Source: Pyricularia pennisetigena
Taxonomy: Eukaryota > Ascomycota > Sordariomycetes > Magnaporthales > Pyriculariaceae
NCBI RefSeq assembly: GCF_004337985.1
Contig: NW_021940919.1
Location: forward strand, 434,001 to 498,000
Length of the DNA stretch: 64,000 bases
Direction of reading: 5' to 3'
Shown: piece after piece, positions 10,004 through 20,465 of the stretch
Layout: the number at the start of each line of letters is the position of its first letter
Numbering within the stretch: the first letter of the stretch is position 1
The notes under the pieces: model-generated
The model's database searches: none
What the model was told of the DNA's origin: nothing
Seen by the model: only the letters and a program-made list of their open reading frames with translations
Program-made: the position numbers and the translations under genes

Positions 10004-10896
10004 GCGACCAACTCCCGGATGGTCCCCTGCTTTGTTTGCGCGCACCAGGCAATGCTTGCCTTGCCCGCCTGACGATGATGAGATTGGCTTTTGAGAAGCC
10101 CTGGTGGTGGTTGATTGACGAGCCAATGGGTTTTTTTTTATTTTTAATTTCCTTTGTCCTCTTTTTTTTTCACTTCGCGCAGCAGACCATATCATTCATT
10201 TTATCGGTCGATGCTTGACACTTTTTTTTTGGGGAGGGATGGATGTTTTTGTAGTGGATCATTATTCCCATCCCTGGCATCCGGCACTTATATGCGCCTC
10301 CTGGCCATTGGCGTCATTTGTCGGATAGCTGTAAATACGATTGCAATCGATTGTTACTTATCGCTATATTGCTCGCTTGTTCCCTGTTTTGAGTGCAAAA
10401 AAGTCCCCGCACGATCAAGTGAGGAGGACAGCCTCGCACAACGACGAGGCTGAAGCAAGTCGCGCGAATTCCTGGAATTAGACTCGGGGCCGGTCGTTCG
10501 AACATGGGATGGAGAAAAACCTTGTGGGCGCCAAGCATGTCGTTTAGTGGAACGCGCGGCTTCTGTTTTTTAGGGCCCCTGCGCAGCCCAACGTGGGGGT
10601 CAAAATCCCAAAAAGCAGCTTCCAGCCCTGCCGCCACACCATGGTGTACCTAACAAGCAGAGATCACACGGCGTATAGCTTTGACACCTTTGGTTCCTCC
10701 AATTGTAATCAACAGGGCAACAGAAAAGAAAAAAAAATTGAAAATTTGAAAAAAAAAAACAAAAGCATAACATAACATACAATACCGAGGATTTCCCAGT
10801 GATCATCCACCAAAGTACTAGAGCGGGCGACCCACAAAAGTGGACATGCACTAGGAAGTTCAACTATTTTTATTCGGACGACCGAATATCTACCAG
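10004..10896. other. Convergent spacer between HsbA-like and ABC transporter genes
   Basis: Both flanking genes point into this region, so it should hold both 3' UTRs. T-rich tracts at 10131-10171 and 10222-10231, and an A-rich tract at 10723-10761, fit termination and polyadenylation regions. No gene seen. Confidence 0.5.
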
Positions 10897-13800
10897 CTAT
10901 TTGTCAAGCGACACTACCATGTCCTCGTCAGAAATCATGTCCAAACTGTGGGTGACAGCAATCACCGTGCAATTTTCAAAGGCCCGTCGGATCAGCGCGC
11001 TCAACTCCATCACAATCTCTTGGTCGCAACCGCTGGCTGGCTCATCCATCAGGACGATCTTGGTCCCTTGTCTCTTCACTTTCAGCATCGCCATGGCGAA
11101 GCCGAATAGTTGGCGTTGGCCATGAGAGAGCGGAAGCTGGTCCATGTTCAATCCCAACCCTACTTCTCCAGCCTGTGATCTTACGTGGTCCCACAAGCCT
11201 ACCTCGTTCAGGACAGAGATCATTTCTTGGTCTGGTATCTGAGCCAAATCACCCTCCGAGCTGGAAGCGTACAGGCCAAGGCTTGTGCGAACCGTCGTAC
11301 CCGGCAGGAAAAATGGCGACTGCGGGATGACTGCAAACGCTCTCTTGACGGCCGAGGGGCTGATTCGCGCCATGTCTTCACCGTCGACTAGGATCTCGCC
11401 CGAGCTTGCATTCATGAGACGGAGGAGAAGGTTTAGAATCGTCGACTTGCCGCTGCCAGTTCTGCCACATAGCCAGACCTTCTGACCGGGTTTGACGCTG
11501 AAGTTCAAATCTTGGATCACTTTGGTGGTGGTCACGCCATCTTTGCCGACATACCCGGCAGACACATGGCGGAATTCTAGATGGCCTCGCGTTGGCCATT
11601 CTGCAGGCGGCTGCACAAGCCTCGACTCGTCTTCTTCGGACGGCACGGTATCAACGCAATCCCGGATGCGATCCACGGCCCCGAGGGAATTCTCCACCTC
11701 GGTATAGGTCGCCACAAGCTGGGCGACGAGAACGCTGAACCCAATTACACTCGAGAGCCCCACGCCCAGGGAGGCAGAATTGGTACTTTCGCGGAGCTGT
11801 GTGGCCAAGATGACCATGAAAGTGGCCAACGCGGCGACGGTGCAGTCGAGCACGAAGCCGAGCCAGCGCTGGACCATGAACAAAAGATAAATGGCCCTCT
11901 TGGACCCGTCAACCCTCTCGTGGCAGCGGCCGCGGTACCAGGACTGCCACCCGAAAGCGCGGATGGTTGACAGGCCTTCCATCGTCTCGGTCAGCAGCGT
12001 GTATATGGGTGCCTTTAGCTCGAGCTCCAGGACGCGCAGCTGGCGAGAGGTGCGCAGGTAAAAGTTTGCAAGTAGCCACAGCGTCAAGAGCGTGAAGGGC
12101 AAGGAGATGCTCATATAGTTCGCGCCGTACATGATGAGGGCGAGCTGGCCGATGATGAGTGCACCGGTTGACGTGGTCTGGAAGATGCTCACGGGCAGCA
12201 TGCCGTTGAGAACAGCCATGTCCTGACTGAAGCGGTTGAGAATGATGCCCGAGTCCGTCCCTGAGAAATACGACAGGGGTGCCGAGAAGATGGTAGTCAC
12301 CAGCTGCTGATGCAGGCCGCCTGCTGTGATTGGTGTGACCGACATAAAGAGCCACCAAAAGACAAAGGCGAAGCTCGTGCAGCCTCCTACGGCAAAGGTG
12401 AAGTACACACCGATAAAAGTAGGATAGCGATCGCGCGAGGAGGCCTCGGTCCACCACTGCACCCAGACGCGTTGGATACGCGTCAGAACGGCCAGAGATA
12501 CCACCCCCAGGATGAGAACGGCCAGCCTAAAGAAGCCGACTGGCCTAAAGAAGAACCGATAGGTACTGGCAGCTTTGGAGCTTTCCTTTTTGCTCACTAC
12601 TACTGGCTTTATCTGTGTTGATGGGGTCTTGTCGTTGAGTGCGGCATTGGGTTTGAGATTAGGTTTGGCCTGCTGCTCAACTGGCTGTTGTATCTGCTCA
12701 TTCTTCTTGGGAGGTGACTGCTCCTCACTAAATAGGAGAGTGTTTGCTTCATCACTTGGAACCATGTTGCCGTTCTGGTCCAAAACCACAACCTGATCGG
12801 CCTGTCCACGCAGGACATTATCGCAAGAAGTCGTCGCAAGCACGACAGTCGTGCCGTGTCGAGCAGCCCAACCAGAAATTGGAGCGAGAAGCCTGTCTCG
12901 GATGGCCGCCTCGGTTCGCGAGTCGAGCGCTTGGAAGGTGTTGTCCAGAATCAACAGCGGCGCGCGCGAATACAGCGCCCTCGCAAGGGCTAGCCGGTGC
13001 TTCTGGCCTTCGCTCAGAGCCATTCCTCGACTCCCCACGTTCATGTCGCTACCGCTACCGCTACCGCTACCGCCACCGCCACCACTACCTTCTTCACCCC
13101 AACGCATCATATCTTGGTCCAAGGCGCAGGTGTGCACAACATCTTCATATAGCTCATTGTCGTACTCACTGTTGCCCATGATGCACTGACGTATCGTGCC
13201 GTTGCTTATCCAAGGATTCTGGTCACAGAAGCCGATCGGCCCCCGGTCTACATGGACTTCTCCTGCAACCGGCTCAAGCTCGCCGAGTATGGCCTTCAAC
13301 AGGGTACTCTTGCCGCTTCCGACAGGCCCTGCCACGATTGTTATGCTGCCCCGGGGCAAGTTCATGCTGATTTGGCTCAGCGAAAAGCTCGCATCCTTTT
13401 TCTCGCCCGTGGCATAGGAGAAACTGGCGTTGTTGAACGACGCCATCAAATCTGGAGTCTCGGCAATCACATTCATCAGCTTTTCATCCATGTCTGCCGT
13501 CTGCAGCAACTGCCTTCGGTGATCGACCCGGGCCTTGGTCAGCAAAAAGGCCTGGATGCGGTCCAAGCAAGCAAGTGAAGACGTTATGTTGGGGAGCGCC
13601 TGGAGCAACAATCCCATGGGCACTGCTACTATTTCGATCAGAGCAAGCGTCGTGAAGGCTCGCGACGCCGTCAGCAACGTGCCGTTGTTGTTGTTGTTGT
13701 TGTTGACACCTAGCGCATACAAGGTCAGCACCAGGGGCGCAGAGAGTTGTCGGGGTACCATTACGAGCGTGTTCACCATGGTCATGCACTTGCGGAACGA

Positions 13801-15402
13801 GGCCGAGGCGTCAAGCTCAGCTTCTCTTGCCGCCTGCAGTCTGCCAGCCACGTGACGCTCAAAGCCGCCCATCATCTTGATCGACTTGATGTTGTTCAGC
13901 GCCGTCGAGGTGAGCGCCACCCTGCGCTGCACAGACTGGTTCCATGCCTTTTGACGGCTGGGCAAGAGCCTGCTGATCCTGGTCGTGGCCAGTGTGCAAC
14001 CGGCGGCCACAACAGCCGTCCCTACGCATGCCCACCCGACCTGCCTCTCTAGGAGGAAGATACCAAGGCCGACCTCGATGGGGGCGGCCCACAGCGCGTG
14101 CAGCTTATCGACGGCCAGATCAACGCGCTCCACATCCATTGTGACAAGCCCGGCGGGGCCCGAAGCGGCCTTGGTCTTGCACGTCGTCAGATCCAGCTCG
14201 AGCATGTGCCGGTAGATAAGGTCAATGAGCGACCCACGGACTAAAACAACGGCGCGGTTGATCTTGGAGCCGTAGTAGCCGTTGAACACAGCGAGACCAA
14301 AGTAGACCAGGACCGTGGCGATGATGAGGCCCTGGCCAACCTGTCTTTCATCGGCTCCAGTGCCGGCGGAAGAAGGCGGGCTGGAAACGTGCTGCAGCAC
14401 ACGTAAAAGCAGGAGCGGCTGGGCGAGGTTGAGGAATATCTGTGCAAGACGTGGGAGTGCGGGGATCAGCAGCGGCCATTTTAGAACGCCGAGAGTGCTT
14501 AGGAGGAGCGCACGCTTCTTGTTCTTGTCGGCCCGTCCCCAGGCGTCCGCAAGCGCCTCGCTGTATCGCTTTGTCCTGAGGTCGTCGTCAATCTCGTAGA
14601 GGTCATCAGCTTGGAGCTTGCTATTTCGAAAACCAGTCCAGAGGATCCTGTTGAGCCACCAGAATGTCCTTCGGGCATAAACTCCGGCAGTTTGCTCGCG
14701 TGGTGCTGCTTGTCTTTCCCGGTTTTTATCTTTGATTATTTGTTTCCCTTCTTCTTCTCCGTCCCCGTTCTGTGTCCCCGGGATTGTTTGTGTTGCTATT
14801 ATAGTCTTTGGGACTGCCTCCAGCACGAGAAGGATCGTCTTGACACCAAGAACAACAGACAAGGATATAGCAAGCCGTCGCACATGATCACCACCACCAC
14901 CTTGCTCTGTTGCAAGCCACAGCGTTCTAGTCTGCACCGCCTCGAACAGGCAAGCGCCGAGCAGATAGACATTCAACACGGCCGACGGCCTGGGTGCTCG
15001 TCTCCCTTCCCAATACGACAAGGGCAATATTGCCATCGCCGCCAGGAGATTCACCACAGCTGCAGGCAGTGATGCGGTGGTCCGATAAGTGTCAGGCAAG
15101 GCCCAGAACACCACCACCGTCAGCTGGCCAACACCGTGAGCGCAGGCGGTACACAGCTTGCCAGCTTGAAGGCCCTCGTCTTGGGAAACGGCCCGCGCAC
15201 GGCTGAGCTGCCATAGTCGAATGATGGCTGCAACTAGGAATACCGACCCCGGCACCAGAGATAACACGATATTCTCAAAGGCCAACGTAAAGTCGAAGCC
15301 GCCTCGGCACTCGGACGACGGCAGCTCTGGGCCAAATTTGTTATCGGCAACGGCGCAAGAGGAAGGCCAAGCTGCTAGCTCTGTCTCGAGCTGGAGGGCC
15401 AT
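10897..15402 (-). CDS. ABCC (MRP/Ycf1-type) ABC transporter, full length
   Basis: An intron-free frame of 1501 codons, the normal length for a full fungal ABCC protein. The order is an N-terminal TMD0 with several hydrophobic helices, TMD1, NBD1, a linker, TMD2 and NBD2. NBD1 has Walker A GPVGSGKST near residue 691, signature LSEGQ near 795 and a Walker B ending LLILDN, so the catalytic position is Asn. NBD2 has Walker A GRTGSGKST near 1312, signature LSHGQ near 1424 and IVLMDEP near 1447 with the catalytic Glu. The degenerate NBD1 and competent NBD2 are usual for ABCC. Oddities are a Gly/Ser insert just before the NBD1 signature and a seven-Asn run in TMD1, both from simple repeats. The family exports organic anions, conjugates or metabolites from plasma or vacuolar membranes; the substrate cannot be read here. 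Confidence 0.92.
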   Translation of the reverse strand: MALQLETELAAWPSSCAVADNKFGPELPSSECRGGFDFTLAFENIVLSLVPGSVFLVAAIIRLWQLSRARAVSQDEGLQAGKLCTACAHGVGQLTVVVFWALPDTYRTTASLPAAVVNLLAAMAILPLSYWEGRRAPRPSAVLNVYLLGACLFEAVQTRTLWLATEQGGGGDHVRRLAISLSVVLGVKTILLVLEAVPKTIIATQTIPGTQNGDGEEEGKQIIKDKNRERQAAPREQTAGVYARRTFWWLNRILWTGFRNSKLQADDLYEIDDDLRTKRYSEALADAWGRADKNKKRALLLSTLGVLKWPLLIPALPRLAQIFLNLAQPLLLLRVLQHVSSPPSSAGTGADERQVGQGLIIATVLVYFGLAVFNGYYGSKINRAVVLVRGSLIDLIYRHMLELDLTTCKTKAASGPAGLVTMDVERVDLAVDKLHALWAAPIEVGLGIFLLERQVGWACVGTAVVAAGCTLATTRISRLLPSRQKAWNQSVQRRVALTSTALNNIKSIKMMGGFERHVAGRLQAAREAELDASASFRKCMTMVNTLVMVPRQLSAPLVLTLYALGVNNNNNNNGTLLTASRAFTTLALIEIVAVPMGLLLQALPNITSSLACLDRIQAFLLTKARVDHRRQLLQTADMDEKLMNVIAETPDLMASFNNASFSYATGEKKDASFSLSQISMNLPRGSITIVAGPVGSGKSTLLKAILGELEPVAGEVHVDRGPIGFCDQNPWISNGTIRQCIMGNSEYDNELYEDVVHTCALDQDMMRWGEEGSGGGGGSGSGSGSDMNVGSRGMALSEGQKHRLALARALYSRAPLLILDNTFQALDSRTEAAIRDRLLAPISGWAARHGTTVVLATTSCDNVLRGQADQVVVLDQNGNMVPSDEANTLLFSEEQSPPKKNEQIQQPVEQQAKPNLKPNAALNDKTPSTQIKPVVVSKKESSKAASTYRFFFRPVGFFRLAVLILGVVSLAVLTRIQRVWVQWWTEASSRDRYPTFIGVYFTFAVGGCTSFAFVFWWLFMSVTPITAGGLHQQLVTTIFSAPLSYFSGTDSGIILNRFSQDMAVLNGMLPVSIFQTTSTGALIIGQLALIMYGANYMSISLPFTLLTLWLLANFYLRTSRQLRVLELELKAPIYTLLTETMEGLSTIRAFGWQSWYRGRCHERVDGSKRAIYLLFMVQRWLGFVLDCTVAALATFMVILATQLRESTNSASLGVGLSSVIGFSVLVAQLVATYTEVENSLGAVDRIRDCVDTVPSEEDESRLVQPPAEWPTRGHLEFRHVSAGYVGKDGVTTTKVIQDLNFSVKPGQKVWLCGRTGSGKSTILNLLLRLMNASSGEILVDGEDMARISPSAVKRAFAVIPQSPFFLPGTTVRTSLGLYASSSEGDLAQIPDQEMISVLNEVGLWDHVRSQAGEVGLGLNMDQLPLSHGQRQLFGFAMAMLKVKRQGTKIVLMDEPASGCDQEIVMELSALIRRAFENCTVIAVTHSLDMISDEDMVVSLDK
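13046..13089 (-). repeat. Simple repeat encoding a Gly/Ser tract in the ABC transporter NBD1
   Basis: Repeated ACCGCT/ACCGCC triplet pairs encode a Gly-rich tract alternating with Ser, directly upstream of the LSEGQ signature. It is an in-frame expansion in a surface loop. Confidence 0.8.
13684..13706 (-). repeat. (GTT)n repeat encoding poly-Asn in the ABC transporter
   Basis: Consecutive GTT triplets (AAC on the coding strand) give seven Asn in TMD1, a candidate length-variable site. Confidence 0.85.
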
Positions 15403-15988
15403 GGTGGATGCTCATGCAGGTCTTTGTGGGCAAGAGGCTGGCTTTCTGCTGAGTGGAGGGAAAGAGGGGGGGGGCCTGGTTCAAGGGGTTGGCCGGCCCG
15501 GAGTGAACCAGCGCAGCAGCACACGGGTGCTGCTTGCTACTACTTATGCAACGATTATATCTGATCCAACAATTTCAGCATTTCCTTCGATCGGCTGAGC
15601 CGGGAAACCTCGATTAGTCGTACGAGTCAATTCCCGGGCATCCGCAAACCCACTTAACCACGTCTCCGCGACCGATTGGGGTGAAAACGACTCATCACCA
15701 TGTTTTTTGAGGCTAGCGTGCCTATTTGGGCCAAATTAACAAGCAAGTTTTCTTGTTGACAGCGAGAAGATCACACCCTTAATAGATAAATGGCTCCACA
15801 AGAACGGTGTGGTTGACTCGCTAGCCGAATATTAGTGTTTGACAGTACCGTAAACACATCCACCGACTATAGGGAGGTTTTGCATAGTAGTATATACACT
15901 ACTTGTGTATATATATAGTGTAGGGGCCGCCTTTCTACTGAAGCCATGCTCGAATCATCAAACCAAAACCGCTGCATACTCTCCATCT

Positions 15989-16029
<41 letters not shown>

Positions 16030-16079
16030 CATCTCAGTACAGCTTGCAAATTTACCATACCATACAAATATCGTCAAAA
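15403..16079. promoter_or_regulatory. Divergent promoter region of ABC transporter and sulfotransferase-like genes
   Basis: About 680 bp between two divergent genes. It contains a run of about 40 adenines at 15990-16028, some 50 bp before the sulfotransferase start. Such a tract can exclude nucleosomes. A short alternating TA segment lies near 15890-15917. No gene seen. Confidence 0.5.
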
Positions 16080-17339
16080 ATGGCGCCCCAAGTTCTCGTA
16101 CTCGGCATGCCGCGCACTGGCACTCAATGTAAGCCGGATCCGTCTCCTAAATTCTTTCTTTGTTCCTCACCTCAACCCTAAGACGCCCAAAAGACTAACA
16201 CCGGAGCAACAGCGATCGGCCAGGCGCTCCAGATCCTTGGGCTGGGCGAGTCCTACCACATGACCACGGTTGGACCCAACAACCACCACGACGCCTGGTG
16301 CACAGCGATCGAGGCCAAGTTCGGCGACAAGGACGCCTCCGAGGTCATCACGCAGGAGTTCTTCGACGGCCTCTTCAAGGGCTACGACGCCGTCTCGGAC
16401 TTTCCCGCCTCCATCTTCTACAAGGAGCTGCTGGCCGCCTACCCTAACGCGCACGTGATCCTCACCAAGCGCGCCGAGGACGCCTGGTTCGAGTCCATGT
16501 GCAAGACGCTGCACGTGGCCTACATCAAGGCCAAGGCCGAGCCGTCCAAGCTCGCAAAGCTGTACCACAGGCACCTGTGGGCGGACGACTTCCTCCGCAA
16601 CGGCCGCGAGGCCTACCGCCGCCACAACGCCGGCGTCCTGGCCGCCGCCGCCGACCGCAAGGTGCTGGTCTTCGACCCCTCCATGGGCTGGGCCCCGCTC
16701 TGTGAGTTCCTCGGCAGGGATGTCCCCGCCGTCGGGTACCCCGCCAAGGACATGTGGCAGGGCTACAAGCGCATGCTCAAGGAGGTCGAGGAGGGCAGGC
16801 TCACCGAGGATGCCATCACCATCGGCGCCCGCAGCGTCCAGGGCCCCAAGATCAACTCGGCTTACATCTACACCCAGTCCAAGGAGGCCGAGGTCAAGGG
16901 CATCAAGTCGGCCTACATCTACACTCAGTCCAAGGATGCCGACGTGAAGGGCATCAGGTCTGCTTACATCTACACCCAGTCAAAGGATGCCGACGTCGAG
17001 GGTATCAAGTCGGCCTACATCTACACTCAGTCCAAGGAGGCCGACGTCAAGGGCATCAGGTCTGCTTACATTTATACGCAGTCAAAGGATGCCGACGTCG
17101 AGGGTATCAGGTCGGCCTACATTTACACTCAGTCCAAGGAGTCCGACGTCAAGGGCATCAGGTCTGCTTACATCTACACCCAGTCAAAGGATGCCGACGT
17201 CGAGGGCATCAGGTCTGCTTACATTTATACGCAGTCCAAGGACGCCGACGTCGAGGGTATCAAGTCGGCCTACATTTACACTCAGTCCAAGGACGCCGAC
17301 GTGAAGGGTATCAAGTCCGCCTACATCTACACCCAGTAG
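16080..17339 (+). CDS. Sulfotransferase-like (Sulfotransfer_4 type) protein with C-terminal 17-residue tandem repeats
   Basis: Exon 1 is 16080-16128 and exon 2 is 16213-17339. The 84-nt intron has donor AAT|GTAAGC, branch GACTAACA near 16195 and acceptor CAACAG. The spliced protein has 391 residues. The N-terminus has the 5'-phosphosulfate-loop-like VLVLGMPRTGTQS; YHM, then HHDAWCTAIEAKF, AVSDFPASIFYKEL and NAHVILTKRAEDAWFESM follow. This pattern fits the fungal family often mislabelled NAD-dependent epimerase/dehydratase (PF17784). The usual short or hydrophobic tail is replaced from residue 233 on by nine repeats of SAYIYTQSKDADVEGIK type plus SAYIYTQ, then stop. Donor and acceptor of sulfate are unknown, and activity has been shown for few relatives. 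There is no signal peptide or dibasic Kex2 site, so a peptide-precursor role is not favoured. Confidence 0.82.
16857..17336 (+). repeat. 51-bp coding minisatellite, nine full units plus a 21-bp partial unit
   Basis: Units start at 16857 and recur every 51 bp to 17315, then 21 bp to the stop. Each encodes SAYIYTQ plus a charged linker (SK, D/E, A/S, D/E, V, K/E, GI, K/R). Middle units alternate between a KGIR-ending and an EGIK/EGIR-ending type, a 102-bp higher-order period. All differences keep the frame. Confidence 0.95.
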
Positions 17340-17617
17340 GTAAGAGAGGGATACTCAAGATTGCAAGGCGACATGTTCGTTTTGGGATTACCAGGTGAGG
17401 AACTTTAACTGCAAAGGGGAAATTGCCGGGTACTTCAAGTTGTACTCTTGTACCCGTCCTTTTCGTAACGCGCTTGACGATTTAGATTTAACTATTCATG
17501 AATGAGGGTAATTCGAATATTTTCACCTGTCCGGAAGTGCTTCATTGATATTGTGACATTCAAAAATGGCTTGTGTATAGTGTGATACGCCAGACTTGTC
17601 TACATCAGCATCACGCA
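17340..17617. other. Spacer of normal composition up to the island border
   Basis: The 3' flank of the sulfotransferase-like gene. A GTAAGA immediately after the stop could be a 3'-UTR splice donor. Composition is normal until the first 'A' module at 17618. Confidence 0.5.
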
Positions 17618-17823
17618 TAGTCTCAGGGCTCATCCCTGAAGCCCAAAGCTCCATAATTGATCCACTTCGTTCCGCTTCGCTCCATTTCGTGGCTCAATTA
17701 CGGCTCTGCAACATACCTTTGGGTCCATCCAAAGATCGCTCTGGTTCAGGTCTGAGGACTATTTGTCGATTTTCGCAGCTTATGGCGGTATTTTCGTCAA
17801 TTCGGCGACCAATACTCCGTTAT
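17618..17823 (+). repeat. Terminal module 'A', outermost left copy (A1)
   Basis: It starts TAGTCTCAGGGCTCATCCCT and has an internal hairpin formed by GGGCT and AGCCC. A shared core (GCTCCATTTCGTGGCTCAAT, then GGTTCAGGTCTGAGGAC) and TTGTCGATTTTCGC follow, with a degenerate CCGTTTATGGCGGTA-like end. Copies at 18629 (+) and 62520-62782 (-) are clearly homologous. This copy stands exactly where normal DNA changes to AT-rich DNA. Confidence 0.85.
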
Positions 17824-17929
17824 AAAAAAAAAAAAAAGAAATTGTAAAAATATACGGTGTATACGTTAAAAATGGTATTTAGTAGGACTATTAACAGCGA
17901 TTTGATTTATATTCTTATATATTATAATG

Positions 17930-18300
17930 GCCGAACTTGATACCATTTGCCTTTAGTTTGCTTATAGCGGTACTTTTTTTTGATTTTCGATTTCTTTTTA
18001 TATTATTTTAGTTTTTTAACCAAATTTTAAAACTTTTGTACGTGGAGGATAGTACACGTATATACAGCGATATATTAAGTTCTGGTATAAATACCGCATT
18101 ATACAAGCCGTTAAATAAACGGGTGGGCAAAATATATATATTATTATATAAAATTTACAATCGAAACGCTTTGATATTTTTACCAATTTTAGCGATAGCA
18201 ATATGAAATCTTCAGGGGTTGGACTATATACATAAGCAAACGTCCACGCTAACCCCGGTTTTTATTATTTAATTTATTTATCTATTAATAAAAACAAAAG
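17930..18300 (+). repeat. Subterminal repeat, left copy
   Basis: Homologous in inverted orientation to 62100-62450, and more weakly to 61690-62043. Shared landmarks are a GCGGTA motif followed by T-rich sequence and GATTTTCGATTT, ACGTGGAGG, GTTAAATAA(A/G)CGG(G/A)(T/C), and a TTTACAATCGAAAC block before ATATTTTTACCA. It supports an inverted-repeat structure for the island. No gene. Confidence 0.7.
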
Positions 18301-18628
18301 GCAAAAGTTTACCATTTTCCTGTTTTTTATATTATTTGATGTAATAAAGTTCGTATAAAAAGCTAAATAATATTTTGTTAAGAACAGGCCTTATAAAGGC
18401 CCTGCAACCGCACGTTAAGTGCAGTCGGCTGCATTTTTCATGCGCGCAGCCAATTGAACAGCGGCATAATCAACATATTTATATATAATATTAAGAAATA
18501 GTAGTAATGTTAAAATTTTACTAGGTTTTACTAACAATTGTGTGAATTATTTAATCTTTTACTGAACTATACATATACATCAGAATAAATAAAATATTCA
18601 TTTTAAACGATAATCACATGCATTTTTC
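18301..18628. other. AT-rich spacer, no gene
   Basis: RIP-like AT-rich sequence between the left subterminal repeat and the second 'A' module. Nothing recognisable was found. Confidence 0.5.
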
Positions 18629-18932
18629 TAGTCTCAGGGCTCATCCCTGAAGCCCAAAGCTCCACAATTGATCCACTCCGTTCGTTTCGCTCCATTTCGT
18701 GGCTCAATTGCGGCTTTGCAATGTACCTGTGGGTCCATCCAAAAAACGTTTTGGTTCAGGTCTAAGGACAATTTGTCGATTTTCGCCGTTTATAACGGTA
18801 TTTTTGGCCTTTTTGCGACCGACACTCCCTTATTATTCCACAACCACGCAAAATATCGAAAAAAAAAACATCGTTAAAAATAGGAATTAGTAGGCCTTTT
18901 TTATTAATTTAAAATTTTTTGCACCCGGTACG
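18629..18932 (+). repeat. Left terminal inverted repeat with module A (A2), cut by E1
   Basis: Pairs with 62520-62782 in inverted orientation. The repeat is interrupted at GTACG by the E1 retrotransposon and resumes at 26185. Confidence 0.8.
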
Positions 18933-19387
18933 TGTTACGACCAGACAAGATGGGTCGGTACCAATAAGGCCAGGCGGGGTCACACCCCTCCTAACGACAT
19001 TCGCCCAAAGAAATCGCCGACAACAGAATATCGATTACCTAAGGGAAAAGTTACGTAACGCCACGTAATCGCCAAAAAGGTGGTCTTAATAATCTTTAAA
19101 AGATTACAACAGATTAGGCGAAGTAATTTCTGCGATTTGTGACAAATTAAGGGAAATTACATTCGGAATATAGTTTATATAAGGCACGCTTATTACCATG
19201 TAAATAAATTCGATTTTAGGATTATTTAACAGCAATTAAATTTTAGTTAACCTTAATATTTATTTGAAAACGATTATAATTTTACCCCAGTTATTGAAAA
19301 CCCCAGTTACCCAATTAAAACGTTTAATTGTTTTAACCCACTATATTTTACCCTAAAAACAAATTACCCGATATTTTAATCGTAATA
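18933..19387 (+). repeat. E1 5' LTR
   Basis: 455 bp; it contains a TATATAA promoter-like site near 19175. Its outer first ~110 bp are less RIP-mutated than the matching part of the 3' LTR. Confidence 0.93.
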
Positions 19388-19447
19388 TTTTAATTACTCC
19401 TATTTAATATTTTGTTTTAAAATATACCGAGCAGTATCGCCGAAACA

Positions 19448-20465
19448 ATGTTTTCCAATAAAACCACCTTTTAAACCCTTTTTATTATTAACGTTCCGGC
19501 CAACGCTAACGTTTTACGTTAAATAATCGCGACGCTTTAAATAAAAAATCGACAATTCCAGGAACGAATAACCGAACAAATTAATCGAATTAATAGGAAT
19601 TATATTAAATATTTTTTACCATTACCTTATAATGGTACCCCAGGTACCTTGTAGGGATTTTTTACGGGAACCCGGGCCTACCTTTATTTTAACGAAAATA
19701 ATTTCGATAATAACGTAGAAAAGGTTACCTACGCAGCTTCGTTATTAAAAGGCGATACGTTTACCTGGTTCGAACCAATCCTACGAAATTATTTGGACCA
19801 CGATAAGGAAAAAAACCGTAAAATTAAAATTAACCGCATTTTCGACGATTACGAAAATTTCGAAAAATGTTTTAGGGGAGCATTCGGCAGCCCAAACGAG
19901 GAACGCACGGTTAAACGTAAACTGGTACGTTTTACCCAAACCAAATCGGTATCCAAATATACTAGTAAATTTCGATAAATTACCGCTAAATTACTATAGG
20001 GCCCCGAAATTTTAATAGCACGCTTTTATACGGGATTTAAAAAAAAAATTAAAAACGAATTTGTTAAAAAAGAACGACCCGACACCTTAACCGAATACGT
20101 AAAATTAACAATTAAAATCGATAACCGATTTTACGAACGGAAATTGGAACGACGCGAAAAACGCAACGTATAGGGGCCAATTTTGCGATAAATTAATACG
20201 GGACGTAAATACCAATACCTTAAACCGTTTCGTTAATATAATATTTCCTACGGAATATATAACGGATTTATGGATTTTAACGCGACCCAATATAAAAAAC
20301 CGCGCAAGGATCCCAAAAATGGCAAATGCTTTAAATACGAAAAACTAGGATATATAACCAAATTTTGTCCTTAAAATATTCCGGATTTATACCCCGATTC
20401 CAAAAAACCACGAAAATTAAATGCCACCACCCACTAATAAATACCACCGGATTAACACAATTTGA
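19448..20465 (+). pseudogene. gag: E1 gag (capsid and zinc knuckle), RIP-degraded
   Basis: The start ATG at 19448 is the only one of the four copies still intact; E2-E4 have ATA. A readable piece at 19793-19978 includes FRGAFGSPNEERTVKRKL and QTKSVSKYTSKF, a Ty3-type capsid pattern. A CX2C knuckle (CFKxEKxGYI) follows near 20320. Its first Cys pair and final H are damaged by C-to-T change; the E2 copy reads CFKCEKPGYIAKF. Several TAA/TAG stops at former Gln/Trp codons break the frame. Confidence 0.85.

Noticed and set aside
16857..17336. RiPP (dikaritin-like) precursor peptide array
   Set aside because: No signal peptide, no KR/RR sites between cores, no UstY-like or tyrosinase gene nearby, and the repeats are fused to an enzyme domain.
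16754..17398. 214-codon His/Gln-rich frame over the minisatellite
   Set aside because: Out-of-frame reading of the 51-bp repeats; the repeat length (a multiple of 3) keeps every frame open.
17618..17823. tRNA-derived SINE with A and B boxes
   Set aside because: TAGTCTCAGGG and GGTTCAGGTCT only loosely resemble Pol III boxes, with mismatches at key positions, and no A-rich tail is consistent among copies.
17618..18300. Telomere or subtelomere end
   Set aside because: No TTAGGG arrays anywhere and ordinary single-copy DNA lies on both sides; only an internalised subtelomeric block remains possible.
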